From VRUE01 sp963703895 (lineage in GTDB: Bacteria; Actinomycetota; Thermoleophilia; Solirubrobacterales; 70-9), in the NCBI GenBank assembly GCA_963703895.1, contig CAVPFX010000003.1, positions 682,001 through 746,000 on the forward strand: a stretch of 64,000 nt of DNA, written 5' to 3'. The translations under genes and the position numbers were made by a program. The notes beneath the pieces were generated by a model. The model was not told where the DNA came from and searched no databases. It saw only the letters and a list, made by a program, of their open reading frames with translations. Positions 6,977 through 15,713 of this stretch are shown in pieces. Position 1 is the first letter of the stretch. Each line of letters begins with the position of its first letter.

Positions 6977-8155
6977 CTAACGCATCCTCGGCAGGCCGAG
7001 CACGCGCTCGGCGATGATGTTCTTGAGGATGTCGGTGGTGCCGCCCTCGATCGAGTTGGCGCGCGAGCGCAGGAAGCTGTACTGCCAGGCGCCGCCGGCG
7101 ACGGCGTGCTCGTCGCCACGGGCCAACGACGCGTAGGGGCCCTCGATGTCGAGCGCCAGCTCGGCGATGCGCTGGTTGATGTCGGCCCACTGCCACTTGC
7201 CGAGCGAGCCCTCGGGGCCCGGGATGCCCGATTGCATCGTCTTGGTCAGGCCGCGGTAGGCGTTGAGTCGCATCGTCTCCGCCTCGATGTGAAGCTGTGC
7301 GATCCGCTGGCGAAAGACGGGGTCATCCGCGGCGGTGCCGCCGTTCACTCGCGTCTCCGCCGCCAGCGCGCCGAGGCGTTTGAGGTTGTTGGCGACCTGG
7401 GCAATCGCGCCGAAGGCGAGGCCGGCGCGCTCGTTCATCAGCGTCGTGATCGCCACCGACCAGCCGTTGCCGACGCCGCCGACGACGTTGGCCTCGGGGA
7501 TCCGCGCTTCCTCCATGAAGACCTCGTTGAACTCGCCCTCGCCGGTGATCTGGACCAACGGCTTGGCTTCGACCCCAGGCTGGTCCATGTCCAGCAGGAA
7601 GTAGGTGAGCCCCTTGTGCTTGGGTGCGTCGGGGTCGGTGCGGGCGACGAGCATGCACCACTTGGCGTACTGGGCAAAGGTCGTCCAGACCTTCTGCCCG
7701 GTGACGACCCATTCGTCACCGTCCTTGACCGCCCGCGTTTTCAGCGAGGCCAGGTCGGAGCCCGACTCGGGCTCCGAGAAACCCTGACACCAGATCTCCT
7801 CCCCGGTCAGGATCGGCTCCAGGTAGCGCTGCTTCTGCTCGTCGGTTCCGTGGGCGATGACGACCGGGCCACCCATCGCCAGGCCGAGCACGTTGGCCGG
7901 GCTCGGCGCCTCGAGGCGCGCCGCCTCGCCGACGAAGATGGCCTGCTCGATCATCGTCGCGCCGCGACCGCCGTACTCCTTCGGCCAGGAGATCCCGGCC
8001 CAGCCGGCGGCGTGCATCTTCAGCTGCCACTCGCGGCGGAAGGCCATCACCTCCTCCAGGCCCGCTTCCGGCTCAGGGCCCGGATGGTTGGCTTCGATCC
8101 AGTCGCGGACCTCGTCGCGGAACTGCTGCTCAGAGGGCGAGAGGGTCAGGTCCAT
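6977..8155 (-). CDS. Acyl-CoA dehydrogenase
   Basis: 392 residues from ATG. N-terminal DLTLSPSEQQFRDEVRDWI, then the flavin-domain signature CQGFSEPESGSDLASLKTRA (about residues 125-145) and WVVTGQKVWTTFAQYAKW, and a C-terminal end AWQYSFLRSRANSIEGGTTD with the catalytic-region pattern seen in FadE-type actinobacterial enzymes. It is the first gene of a pair with 5854-6960 and could be the subunit that carries the FAD-binding residues. The substrate cannot be named. Confidence 0.92.
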   Translation of the reverse strand: MDLTLSPSEQQFRDEVRDWIEANHPGPEPEAGLEEVMAFRREWQLKMHAAGWAGISWPKEYGGRGATMIEQAIFVGEAARLEAPSPANVLGLAMGGPVVIAHGTDEQKQRYLEPILTGEEIWCQGFSEPESGSDLASLKTRAVKDGDEWVVTGQKVWTTFAQYAKWCMLVARTDPDAPKHKGLTYFLLDMDQPGVEAKPLVQITGEGEFNEVFMEEARIPEANVVGGVGNGWSVAITTLMNERAGLAFGAIAQVANNLKRLGALAAETRVNGGTAADDPVFRQRIAQLHIEAETMRLNAYRGLTKTMQSGIPGPEGSLGKWQWADINQRIAELALDIEGPYASLARGDEHAVAGGAWQYSFLRSRANSIEGGTTDILKNIIAERVLGLPRMR

Positions 8156-8209
8156 CGGTGGCGGAGCATAGCGTCCGACTGGCCGGGCAGCCAGGCGATA
8201 AGGGGACTC

Positions 8210-8692
8210 CTAGCGACTGCCGCAGATCGTGGCGCCGTATTCGCCGGCCAGCCGGCTGGCGATGCCGAAGACGATGTCACTGGTGCCGGCCGCCACGGTT
8301 TCCGTGTTGTCTTCTGCCGTTTCCAGGCCTTCTTCGAGGGCCGCGATCCAGGCGTCGACCTTTTCGTCATCTCCGTCTGGCACCCCGAGCTTCTTGAGCT
8401 CGCCGATTTCCCGCTCCAGGTTCGGGACCATCACGGTGAGGATGAACTTTTCGTTCTGCTCGACGCTCGGCTTACGCAGTGTGCCGCCCGCTTGCTTCGG
8501 ACGCAGGAACACGAAGAGTTCTTTTTCCATCTGTTTGTTGCCTTTTTGGCAGATCGCATCCGCCTTGGCGATGAACTCTTCCTTGGAGATCGACTTGCCG
8601 CTGCCCGAGTCATCGCTGCCACCGCCGCAGCCGGCGGCGAGCAGCGCGGCCACGACGACGGCCGCGATCAGCGCGAGAGGTCCCCTGCCCAT
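8210..8692 (-). CDS. Putative lipoprotein
   Basis: 160 residues. Signal segment LALIAAVVVAALLAAGC with a lipobox ending in Cys near residue 21, then GGGSDDSGSG linker and a helical domain EEFIAKADAICQKGNKQMEK with paired cysteines (DAICQ and the C-terminal ATICGS). Small lipoproteins with an N-terminal AxAICxxxN pattern are widespread and of unknown function in Thermoleophilia. The ATG at 8692 has TAAGTT seven bases upstream (8700-8705), a leaderless arrangement. Confidence 0.8.
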   Translation of the reverse strand: MGRGPLALIAAVVVAALLAAGCGGGSDDSGSGKSISKEEFIAKADAICQKGNKQMEKELFVFLRPKQAGGTLRKPSVEQNEKFILTVMVPNLEREIGELKKLGVPDGDDEKVDAWIAALEEGLETAEDNTETVAAGTSDIVFGIASRLAGEYGATICGSR

Positions 8693-8699
8693 GGCGGGG

Positions 8700-8705
8700 A
8701 ACTTA
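8700..8705 (-). promoter_or_regulatory. -10 element TAAGTT of a leaderless gene
   Basis: On the minus strand TAAGTT ends seven bases before the lipoprotein ATG at 8692. Confidence 0.5.
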
Positions 8706-8745
8706 CACCGCTCGTACCGATCTGGGTATCCCGGCGATCTAAATC

Positions 8746-9933
8746 TCAGACGCGCTGGACCAGGGTCCCGGTGCCGAGCCCACCACCACAACACATCGTC
8801 ACCAGACCCATCTCCTTGTCGCTGCGCTCCATCTCGTGCAGCAGGGTGGTGATCAGGCGAGCGCCGGTCGAGCCGAGCGGATGGCCAAGAGCGATCGCGC
8901 CGCCGTTGACGTTGACCCGGTCCATGTCGGGATCGAGCTCACGACGCCAAGCGGCGACGACGGAGGCGAAGGCCTCGTTGATCTCGACCAGGTCGATGTC
9001 GTCCATCGTCATCCCGTTGCGCTCGAGCAGCTTCCGGGTCGCCGGGATCGGGCCGGTGAGCATGATCACCGGGTCGACGCCGACCGTGGTCTGGTCAAAG
9101 ATGCGGGCACGCGGCTTGAGCCCAAGCGCGTCGGCCTTCTCGCGCGTCATCAGCAGCACCGCGGCGGCGCCGTCGGAGACCTGCGAGGAGTTGCCAGCGG
9201 TGATCTTGCCGTCCTCCTTGAAGGCGGGCTTGAGCTGGGAGAGCACCTCGATCGAGGTTTCCGGGCGGATTCCCTGGTCGGTCGAGTAGGTGTCGCCGTT
9301 GACCGCGAAGGGAACGATCTCGCGCTCGAAGCGGCCCTCCTCGGTGGCCTTGGCGGCGAGCTGCTGGGAGCGGACACCAAGCTCGTCGAGCTCGGAGCGG
9401 GGGATCTCCCACTGGTCGGCGATCATCTCGGCCGAGAGGCCCTGCGGAATCAGGTCGTAGCGCTCCATCAGCTCCGGCGAGAACGGCGCCCCGTGCTCCT
9501 TCATCACCGAGTAGCCGTCGGCGAAGGAGATGTGGCCCATGTGCTCGACGCCGCCGCCGATCGCGACGTCGTGGACGCCGGAGGCGATCAGGGTGGCGGC
9601 GAAGTTGACCGCCTGCTGGGCGGAGCCGCACTGGCGATCGATCGTCGTCGCCGGCGTCTCGATCGGCAGGCCGGCCTCGAGCCAGGCGTTGCGACCGATG
9701 TTGACCCCCTGCTCGCCGAACTGCTGGGCGCAGCCGGCAATGACGTCGCCGGTCTCGGCCGGGTCGACGCCGCTGCGCTCGAAGAGCTCGCCGTAGGCCT
9801 TGGCGAGGAGGTTCGAGGGGTGGACGTCCTTGTAGTAGCCCTTCTCCTCGTGGCCGCGCCCGATCGGGGTGCGTACTGCCTCGACGATGACGACCTCACG
9901 ACCGCCAAACTTGCCGTTCCCGTTGTCTGCCAT
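8746..9933 (-). CDS. Thiolase (acetyl-CoA C-acyltransferase)
   Basis: 395 residues. Catalyses the last, thiolytic step of beta-oxidation (or the reverse condensation). Motifs: EAVRTPIGRGHEEKG at the N-terminus, nucleophile Cys in TIDRQCGSAQQAVNFAA (about residue 89), NGGAIALGHPLGSTGARL with the catalytic His near residue 350, and CCGGGLGTGTLVQRV at the end with the second catalytic Cys. The ATG at 9933 is preceded by GGAGGCAGGCG; a longer reading from a TTG at 9966 would begin inside the operator and is rejected. Regulated, by inference, through the palindrome at 9951-9966. Confidence 0.95.
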   Translation of the reverse strand: MADNGNGKFGGREVVIVEAVRTPIGRGHEEKGYYKDVHPSNLLAKAYGELFERSGVDPAETGDVIAGCAQQFGEQGVNIGRNAWLEAGLPIETPATTIDRQCGSAQQAVNFAATLIASGVHDVAIGGGVEHMGHISFADGYSVMKEHGAPFSPELMERYDLIPQGLSAEMIADQWEIPRSELDELGVRSQQLAAKATEEGRFEREIVPFAVNGDTYSTDQGIRPETSIEVLSQLKPAFKEDGKITAGNSSQVSDGAAAVLLMTREKADALGLKPRARIFDQTTVGVDPVIMLTGPIPATRKLLERNGMTMDDIDLVEINEAFASVVAAWRRELDPDMDRVNVNGGAIALGHPLGSTGARLITTLLHEMERSDKEMGLVTMCCGGGLGTGTLVQRV

Positions 9934-9950
9934 CGCCTGCCTCCGTCCGA

Positions 9951-9966
9951 TTGACTGGTCAGTCAA
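9951..9966. promoter_or_regulatory. TetR-type operator, copy 2
   Basis: TTGACTG-GT-CAGTCAA, identical over 16 bases to 1016-1031, with flanks also shared (GATTGACTGGTCAGTCAACC). It lies 18 bases upstream of the thiolase start and 51 bases upstream of the divergent 3-hydroxyacyl-CoA dehydrogenase, so one site could control both. Confidence 0.72.
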
Positions 9967-10017
9967 CCAATCGTACCTGGCGGCGAGAACCGGGCCGGGA
10001 CTGATAGAAGCCCGCCC

Positions 10018-10835
<818 letters not shown>

Positions 10836-10839
<4 letters not shown>

Positions 10840-10921
10840 GTCAGCGCATTTCGGCGTCCTCGGTCGCTCGCGTGCGGAGGAGCACGCCACGCTCCCTGCG
10901 TCCTTGAACTGCTTGACCTAG
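10836..10921. terminator. Structured region between convergent genes
   Basis: CTAGGTCA (10836-10843, containing the stop codon of the dehydrogenase) is matched by TGACCTAG (10914-10921) just before the stop of the minus-strand gene at 10928; inside, GGCGTCCTC can pair imperfectly with GAGGAGCACGCC. Position suggests a two-way gene end. No U-tract. Confidence 0.4.
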
Positions 10922-10927
10922 CCGCAG

Positions 10928-11155
10928 CTATCTCTTACCAGCGAGATCCCAAATGACATCTGCGGGCGAGATGCCCTGCTGGCGCGCCTTCAGCTCGATC
11001 TCTTCCCAGGGCAGCTCGGCCTCGGGAAGCTCGTCCCAGCGGGCCAGATCCAGGGCCTCGACCGCGCCTTTGAGCGCCGGTCCGAGATGCTCCTCCGAAC
11101 GCAGCAGAGCCCTGAGGACTTCAAGCTGCTTGTCGCTCAATCGCACAACCCACAT
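10928..11155 (-). CDS. Small hypothetical protein
   Basis: 75 residues from an ATG with a GGAGG site eight bases upstream. Sequence begins MWVVRLSDKQLEVLRALLRS and is fully helical and acidic, ending PADVIWDLAGKR. No membrane segment. Lies 46 bases downstream of the CorC-like gene on the same strand and may share its transcript. I do not recognise the family. Confidence 0.7.
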   Translation of the reverse strand: MWVVRLSDKQLEVLRALLRSEEHLGPALKGAVEALDLARWDELPEAELPWEEIELKARQQGISPADVIWDLAGKR

Positions 11156-11201
11156 GCGATACCTCCAAGGTCGATTGGGGAACGCGGGTTGCCCGGAGAA
11201 G

Positions 11202-12500
11202 CTAGGAGTCGTGACGGACGGAACCGCTGATGCGGACCGCCTCGATGCGGTTCTCGCGCACCGACTCGACCCGGATCGTGTAGCCGTTGGCGGTGATCGT
11301 GTCGCCGCGCTTCGGTAGCCGGCCGAGCTCGCCGAAGACGTAGCCGCCAACCGAGTTGTAGGCGTCGGTGTCGACCGGCAGCTCGATCCCGGCGTCGGAG
11401 AGGTCGCCGAGCGAGACGTGACCGCGGACGAACCACTCGCCGCTGGCGAGTTGGCGCAGGGCGGCGGCGCGGGGGTCGGTCTCATCCTCGATCTCCCCCA
11501 CCACCTCCTCGAGGATGTCCTCGACGGTGACGATGCCGACGGTGCGCCCGTACTCGTCGACGACGACCGAGAGCGAGGTGCGCTGGACCTGGAGGTCGTG
11601 CAGCAGGTCGTCGAGCGGCCGCGTCTCGGGGACGATCACCGCATCGCGCACCACGGTGGCGATCTCCGCCTCGGGGCCGTCGCTCATGTAGAGCCGGGCG
11701 AGGCTGTTGTTGTGGACGATGCCTTTGACCCGGTCGGGGTTCTCGTCCTCGATCACGACCAGCCGCGTGTGGCCGGAGGTGACGCAGCGGCGCAGCGCCG
11801 TCTCCACCGTCTCCGAGGCGTCGACGGTGACCACGGCCGGAATCGGGGTCATCACCTCGCGCGCCTCCTGCTCGTGGAGATGGAAGACGCCGCCGAGCAT
11901 TCCCGCCTCACCGGGGTCCAGCGTGCCGCCGATCCGGGAGCTGTCGATGATCTGCTTCAGGTCCTCGGCCGTGTGCTTCTCTTCGATGTCGGTCGGGTCG
12001 ACGCCGAAGAGGCGGACGATCGCGTTGGAGATGCCGCTCAGCGCAAACGTCACCGGCGCGGTGGCGATGCGGAACCAGTTGAGCGGCCGCGAGACGCGCC
12101 GGGCGGTGCGCTCAGCGTGGCTGATCGCCAGCATCTTCGGCACCTGCTCGCCGACGGTGATGTGCAGCGCCGTGACCAGGATGAAGGCGATCGCAACCGA
12201 GAGGCCAACCGCGGCGCCATGAGAGAGGCTGCCGAACACGGGCTCGAGCAACGCCGCCAGCGACGGCTCGCCGAGGAAGCCGATGCCGATCGAGGCAATC
12301 GTGATCCCGATCTGGCAGGAGGAGAGCGACTCGTCGATCTTGTCGAGCTGCTCGATCACCTCCTCGGCGCCGCTTTCGCCTTCCTCGGCAAGCTGCTCGA
12401 TCTTGCCGCGGCGGCTGCGGACCAGGGCGAACTCGGCCGCGACGAAGAAGCCGTTGATCGCAATCAGCAGCAGAAGCAGGACGAGCAGCAGTGCGCTCAT
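11202..12500 (-). CDS. CorC/HlyC-type transporter (CNNM, CBS pair, CorC domain)
   Basis: 432 residues. N-terminal CNNM/DUF21 membrane domain with about four helices (LLLVLLLLLIAINGFFVAAE opening, then GFLGEPSLAALLEPVFG, SVAIAFILVTALHITVGEQV with the family motif VGEQVPKMLAI), then two CBS domains (about 205-330; VMTPIPAVVTVDASETVETA, DEYGRTVGIVTVEDILEEVV) and a C-terminal CorC_HlyC domain (ELPVDTDAYNSVGGYVFGEL). Family members handle Mg/Co or act in metal resistance; direction and ion are not readable. Confidence 0.92.
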   Translation of the reverse strand: MSALLLVLLLLLIAINGFFVAAEFALVRSRRGKIEQLAEEGESGAEEVIEQLDKIDESLSSCQIGITIASIGIGFLGEPSLAALLEPVFGSLSHGAAVGLSVAIAFILVTALHITVGEQVPKMLAISHAERTARRVSRPLNWFRIATAPVTFALSGISNAIVRLFGVDPTDIEEKHTAEDLKQIIDSSRIGGTLDPGEAGMLGGVFHLHEQEAREVMTPIPAVVTVDASETVETALRRCVTSGHTRLVVIEDENPDRVKGIVHNNSLARLYMSDGPEAEIATVVRDAVIVPETRPLDDLLHDLQVQRTSLSVVVDEYGRTVGIVTVEDILEEVVGEIEDETDPRAAALRQLASGEWFVRGHVSLGDLSDAGIELPVDTDAYNSVGGYVFGELGRLPKRGDTITANGYTIRVESVRENRIEAVRISGSVRHDS

Positions 12501-12608
12501 CGTTTATATGGCCCGGTACTTCGGGGGAGGTCGTCGTCGGCCATTCGGCGCAAGCAATATAGCCATCCGGGCCGCGGATTCCGCGATAACTGAGATATTG
12601 ACCGTCGG

Positions 12609-13529
12609 ATGCGGATTGCAAGCCTCGTTCCGTCTGCAACCGAGATGCTCTACGCACTCGGGCTCGGCGACAGCGTCGTCGCGGTTACGCACGAGTGTGA
12701 CTACCCGGACGCGGTGCGTTCTCTCCCCCACCTGACCAAGACGGTGCTGCCCTCCGATCTCAGCGCAGCGGAGATCGATCGGGCGGTCAAGGCGCGGGTG
12801 GCGGAGGGCCAGGCGCTCTACGAACTCGACGAGGAGCTGCTCGCCAGCCTGGCGCCGGACCTGATCGTCACCCAGGCGATCTGCGCCGTTTGCGCGGTCT
12901 CCTACGAGGACGTGCTCGAGGTCGCCGCCCGTCTGCCGAACAAGCCGCGGGTCCTGCAGCAGGACCCGAGCACGCTCGGCGAGATGCTCGAGGACGTGAT
13001 CCGGCTCGGCGAGGCAGCGGAGATTCCGCAGCAGGCGCACGAGCTGCGCGGTGAGCTCGAGGGCCGGCTGGCCACGGTCAGGGCGGCGGTCGCCGGGGCA
13101 AGCCTGCCGCGGGTGATCGCGTTGGAGTGGCTTGACCCGCCCTACGTCGGCGGCCACTGGATCCCGGAGATGATCTCGATCGCCGGCGGCGAGGACGTCG
13201 CCGGTCCACCCGGGTTGAAGTCCCCGGAAGTCTCCTGGGGCGAGCTCTCCGGGCTCAATCCCGACGTCGCGATCGCGATGCCCTGCGGCTGGTACGTGGA
13301 GGACTCCCGCGCCCAGGCGCTCGCCTACTGGGACCAGATCGAGCAGCTCGGTGCCCAGCGGGTCTTTGCGGTCGACGCCGCCTCGACCTTCTCGCGCCCG
13401 GGCCCCCGCCTCATCGACGGGGTCGAGCTGCTCGGCCACCTGCTCCATCCCGACCTGGTCGACACCCCGGGCAACATCGGCTTCGCCGAGGTGCGCGCGC
13501 CCAGCGTCTGGCGCGGCGCCGGCGGCTAG
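12609..13529 (+). CDS. BtuF-like periplasmic-binding-fold protein, cytosolic
   Basis: 306 residues, starting MRIASLVPSATEMLYALGLG directly with the binding fold; there is no signal peptide or lipobox. Typical helical-backbone metal receptor features: VVAVTHECDYP, then LLASLAPDLIVTQAICAVCA with three cysteines near residues 86-98, and GEDVAGPPGLKSPEVSWGEL. Related proteins are annotated as cobalamin-binding, but no ABC transporter partner is nearby and the lack of export signal argues against a normal uptake role. Divergent from the CorC-like gene across 108 bases. Confidence 0.8.
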   Translation: MRIASLVPSATEMLYALGLGDSVVAVTHECDYPDAVRSLPHLTKTVLPSDLSAAEIDRAVKARVAEGQALYELDEELLASLAPDLIVTQAICAVCAVSYEDVLEVAARLPNKPRVLQQDPSTLGEMLEDVIRLGEAAEIPQQAHELRGELEGRLATVRAAVAGASLPRVIALEWLDPPYVGGHWIPEMISIAGGEDVAGPPGLKSPEVSWGELSGLNPDVAIAMPCGWYVEDSRAQALAYWDQIEQLGAQRVFAVDAASTFSRPGPRLIDGVELLGHLLHPDLVDTPGNIGFAEVRAPSVWRGAGG

Positions 13530-13543
13530 ACCCTTCCTCGGTC

Positions 13544-14365
13544 TCAGGCGATCGCGAGGGCGCCGAGGATCGCCAGCAGCGCGACGCCAACGACCACGGC
13601 CATCTCGACCGCGAAGCGGTTTTCGCCGAGCCTGCCCCGATCGCCGGCGATGATCGCCGCGCCGCAAAGGACGCCGGCCGCGAGACCGCCGAGGTGGCCG
13701 CCGAGGCTGATGTTCGCCGCGCCGAAGCCGAGCGCGAGGTTGATCAGCAGGACGACTCCGATCGATGAAGCGACGGCATCGAAGCCGCGGCCGCGGGCAA
13801 TCACGAAAGTGGCGCCGAAGATGCCGAAGATCGCGCCGGAAGCGCCGATCGTCAGCGCGTTCGGGTCGAGCAGCAGGGCACCGAAAGCGCCGCCGAAGAG
13901 TGAGGCGAAGTAAACGGCTACGAATCGGGGTGTGCCGATCGACGGCTCGAGGATCCGGCCGAGGAAGAAGAGGGCGAACATGTTGAAGCCGATGTGGATC
14001 AGGCTGGCGTGCAGGAAGCCGCCCGTAAGCAATCGGTACCACTCGCTTTCGGCGACCAGCGGCCCGTAGAGGCCGAATTCCCGCACCACCGAGCTGTTGT
14101 TGACCGTCAACCCGCCGCTGCCGCTGGCGATCTCGGCGAGGAAGGCAGCGGCGTTGAGGGCGATCAGGACGAATGTGGCCGGCGCGCTGGAGAGCAGTGA
14201 GGCCTCGCCGACCCCCCTCACCACCTTGGTGCGCTGGTTGGCGCACTCAGGGCAGCGCATGCCGACTGGGGTCGGCGTCATGCAATCCGGGCAGATCGGG
14301 CGCCCACAGCTGGAGCACGAGACGGCGGTCTCGCGGTTGGGATGCCGGTAACAAGTCTCAGCCAC
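13544..14365 (-). CDS. Rhomboid-family intramembrane serine protease with zinc-binding N-terminus
   Basis: 273 residues from GTG. Residues 1-43 hold four Cys pairs and a His (CYRHPNRETAVSCSSCGRPI, CPDC, RCPECA), a B-box-like zinc module. About six to seven membrane helices follow. The catalytic Ser is in TIGASGAIFGIFGA (about residue 171) and the His in NISLGGHLGGLAAG (about residue 223); HIGFNMFALFFLGRILEP carries the conserved His/Asn oxyanion region. It should cleave single-pass membrane proteins. A TAGGCT lies ten bases before the start (minus strand, 14376-14381). Confidence 0.92.
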   Translation of the reverse strand: MAETCYRHPNRETAVSCSSCGRPICPDCMTPTPVGMRCPECANQRTKVVRGVGEASLLSSAPATFVLIALNAAAFLAEIASGSGGLTVNNSSVVREFGLYGPLVAESEWYRLLTGGFLHASLIHIGFNMFALFFLGRILEPSIGTPRFVAVYFASLFGGAFGALLLDPNALTIGASGAIFGIFGATFVIARGRGFDAVASSIGVVLLINLALGFGAANISLGGHLGGLAAGVLCGAAIIAGDRGRLGENRFAVEMAVVVGVALLAILGALAIA

Positions 14366-14379
14366 AGGGATGAGCAGCC

Positions 14380-14385
14380 TACAAT
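14380..14385 (+). promoter_or_regulatory. -10 element TACAAT of a leaderless gene
   Basis: TACAAT ends eight bases before the ATG at 14394. It overlaps a divergent TAGGCT that serves the rhomboid gene on the other strand. Confidence 0.5.
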
Positions 14386-14393
14386 CGCCGCCG

Positions 14394-14816
14394 ATGGACG
14401 GACCGAGCCCAGCCCGCCTCTACGCCACCGCGGTCGGCGCGACCCTTGTCATCGCCGGCATCGTCGGCTTCTTCTACAGCGCCTCCTTCGGCTCTCCCGG
14501 TGAGGTCGGGGAGGTCCTCGGCGCCTTCGCCGTCAACGGCTGGGACAACGTCCTGCACGTCCTCACCGGCGTGCTCGGCCTAATCGCCGCCGACTACGCC
14601 TCGCGCCGCTACGCCCTCTGGCTCGGCGTCTTCTACGTCGCCCTCGCCCTCTGGGGCTTCACGATCGGCAGCGGCGAGGCGATCCTCGGCTTCCTGCCGG
14701 TCAATACCGGCGACAACCTGCTCCACCTCGTCCTCGGCGCATTCGGCGTGCTGGCAGCCCTTGGCACGCCGGTGAAGAAGAAGACGAAGAAGAAGGCCTC
14801 TCCAGCTACGGCTTGA
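14394..14816 (+). CDS. DUF4383 membrane protein
   Basis: 140 residues with four predicted membrane helices (LYATAVGATLVIAGIVGFFY, NVLHVLTGVLGLIAADYASR, LWLGVFYVALALWGFTIGSG, NLLHLVLGAFGVLAALGTPV) and a Lys-rich cytosolic tail. The twin N-(V/L)LH motifs (DNVLHVLTG, DNLLHLVLG) are characteristic of this family, whose function is unknown. I chose the ATG at 14394 because of the TACAAT box; an in-frame ATG at 14370 would add eight residues. Its 3' end overlaps the convergent gene by 11 bases. Confidence 0.87.
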   Translation: MDGPSPARLYATAVGATLVIAGIVGFFYSASFGSPGEVGEVLGAFAVNGWDNVLHVLTGVLGLIAADYASRRYALWLGVFYVALALWGFTIGSGEAILGFLPVNTGDNLLHLVLGAFGVLAALGTPVKKKTKKKASPATA

Positions 14817-15147
14817 GCCGGCCGGTCAGGGAGCGCAAGCCGCCCTTGGCCTGCTGTTTGCCGCGGCGGCGCAGCTCCATCACCACGAGCGCTCCCGCGG
14901 CGGCGCCGCCGGCACCGACGGCGACGACTGGGCGGACCCAGTTGCGCGGATCGCGCAGCGCCCGCAGCTCGCTCTCGGAGAGCTCCTCGGCCCACTGCGA
15001 GAGCTCCTCCGCGGCGGCCTGAGTGACCGCCGCCAGGGTGTCCTCGACTCGGCCGGAGAGCCGCTCGGGCGGCTCAATCGGCCGCAGCGCGTCGGAAAGC
15101 AAGCTCTCGACGTCCCAGTTGCCGGCCAGGCCACCGCCGAGGCTCAC
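14806..15147 (-). CDS. Single-pass membrane protein coupled to sigma factor
   Basis: 113 residues. An acidic helical N-terminal half (VEDTLAAVTQAAAEELSQWA) and one membrane segment near residues 72-90 (VRPVVAVGAGGAAAGALVVM) followed by a basic tail. Its ATG overlaps the stop of the ECF sigma factor gene (ATGA), so the two are translated together. By position it could modulate the sigma factor, but it lacks a recognisable zinc anti-sigma motif, so the role is inference. Confidence 0.78.
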   Translation of the reverse strand: MSLGGGLAGNWDVESLLSDALRPIEPPERLSGRVEDTLAAVTQAAAEELSQWAEELSESELRALRDPRNWVRPVVAVGAGGAAAGALVVMELRRRGKQQAKGGLRSLTGRLKP

Positions 15148-15695
15148 TCATCGCCCATCTCCTCCTGCAGCTGCTTGATCGCGCGATGAATCAGGACCTT
15201 GGTAGCGCCGTCGCTGCGGCCCAGGGCTCGGGCGATCTCGCGGTTGTCCATGCCGAGCGCGAAGCGCATGATCAGCGCGTCGCGGCGGTCGTCCGGCAGG
15301 TGCTCGAGGTGCGCCATTACCTGGCGCAGCTCCTCGCGCCCCTCGGCGATCGCCTCGGTGCCGTGGCGTGCCGCGATCGGGTCGGCCACCTCGAGCGAGG
15401 TTTGCGGACGGCGCGAGCGGTCGCGGTAGTAGTTGGAGGCGAGGTTGTGGGCGATGCGAATCAGCCACGGCCGCAGCGGCCGGCCGTCGGACTCGCGCCG
15501 GGCTCGATCGAAGTGGCGGTAGGCCTGCAGAAAGGCCTGCTCGGTGAGGTCCTCGGCATCGTGCTGGTTGCCGACCCGGTAGTAGGCGTATGAGTAGACG
15601 TCGCGCAGGTGAGCTCGGTAGAGATCCTCGAAGGCGCGGTCGAGCTCCGCCTTGGCAGCCGGGTCGAGGCTGGCCGGCTCGACGTTCTTGCTCAC
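15144..15695 (-). CDS. ECF-type RNA polymerase sigma factor
   Basis: 183 residues. Region 2 spans about 22-95 (FEDLYRAHLRDVYSYAYYRV, DAEDLTEQAFLQAYRHF, RPWLIRIAHNLASNYYRDRS) and region 4 about 120-180 (LPDDRRDALIMRFALGMDNR, EIARALGRSDGATKVLIHRA). Group IV sigma factor that redirects RNA polymerase to a stress regulon. It is co-translated with the small membrane protein 14806-15147. The GTG/ATG start region follows the PlsC-GpsA stop by 18 bases but on the same strand upstream, so a shared transcript is possible. Confidence 0.92.
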   Translation of the reverse strand: MSKNVEPASLDPAAKAELDRAFEDLYRAHLRDVYSYAYYRVGNQHDAEDLTEQAFLQAYRHFDRARRESDGRPLRPWLIRIAHNLASNYYRDRSRRPQTSLEVADPIAARHGTEAIAEGREELRQVMAHLEHLPDDRRDALIMRFALGMDNREIARALGRSDGATKVLIHRAIKQLQEEMGDE

Positions 15696-15713
15696 TCACC
15701 AAGCCTATTCTCA

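Noticed and set aside
6961..7119. N-terminal extension of the acyl-CoA dehydrogenase at 5854-6960
   Set aside because: The extra Ser/Pro/Ala-rich residues are the shadow of the upstream dehydrogenase in another frame.
9934..9966. Longer thiolase from a TTG at 9966
   Set aside because: The start would lie inside the operator and lacks a ribosome site; the ATG at 9933 has GGAGGCAGG upstream and matches the usual thiolase N-terminus.
12502..12520. TTTATATGGCC beside the corC start, equal to part of the TTCCGGTGCGC palindrome copy 2
   Set aside because: Only 11 bases match and there is no TTCCGGTGCGC arm or partner arm; too little to call a fifth copy.
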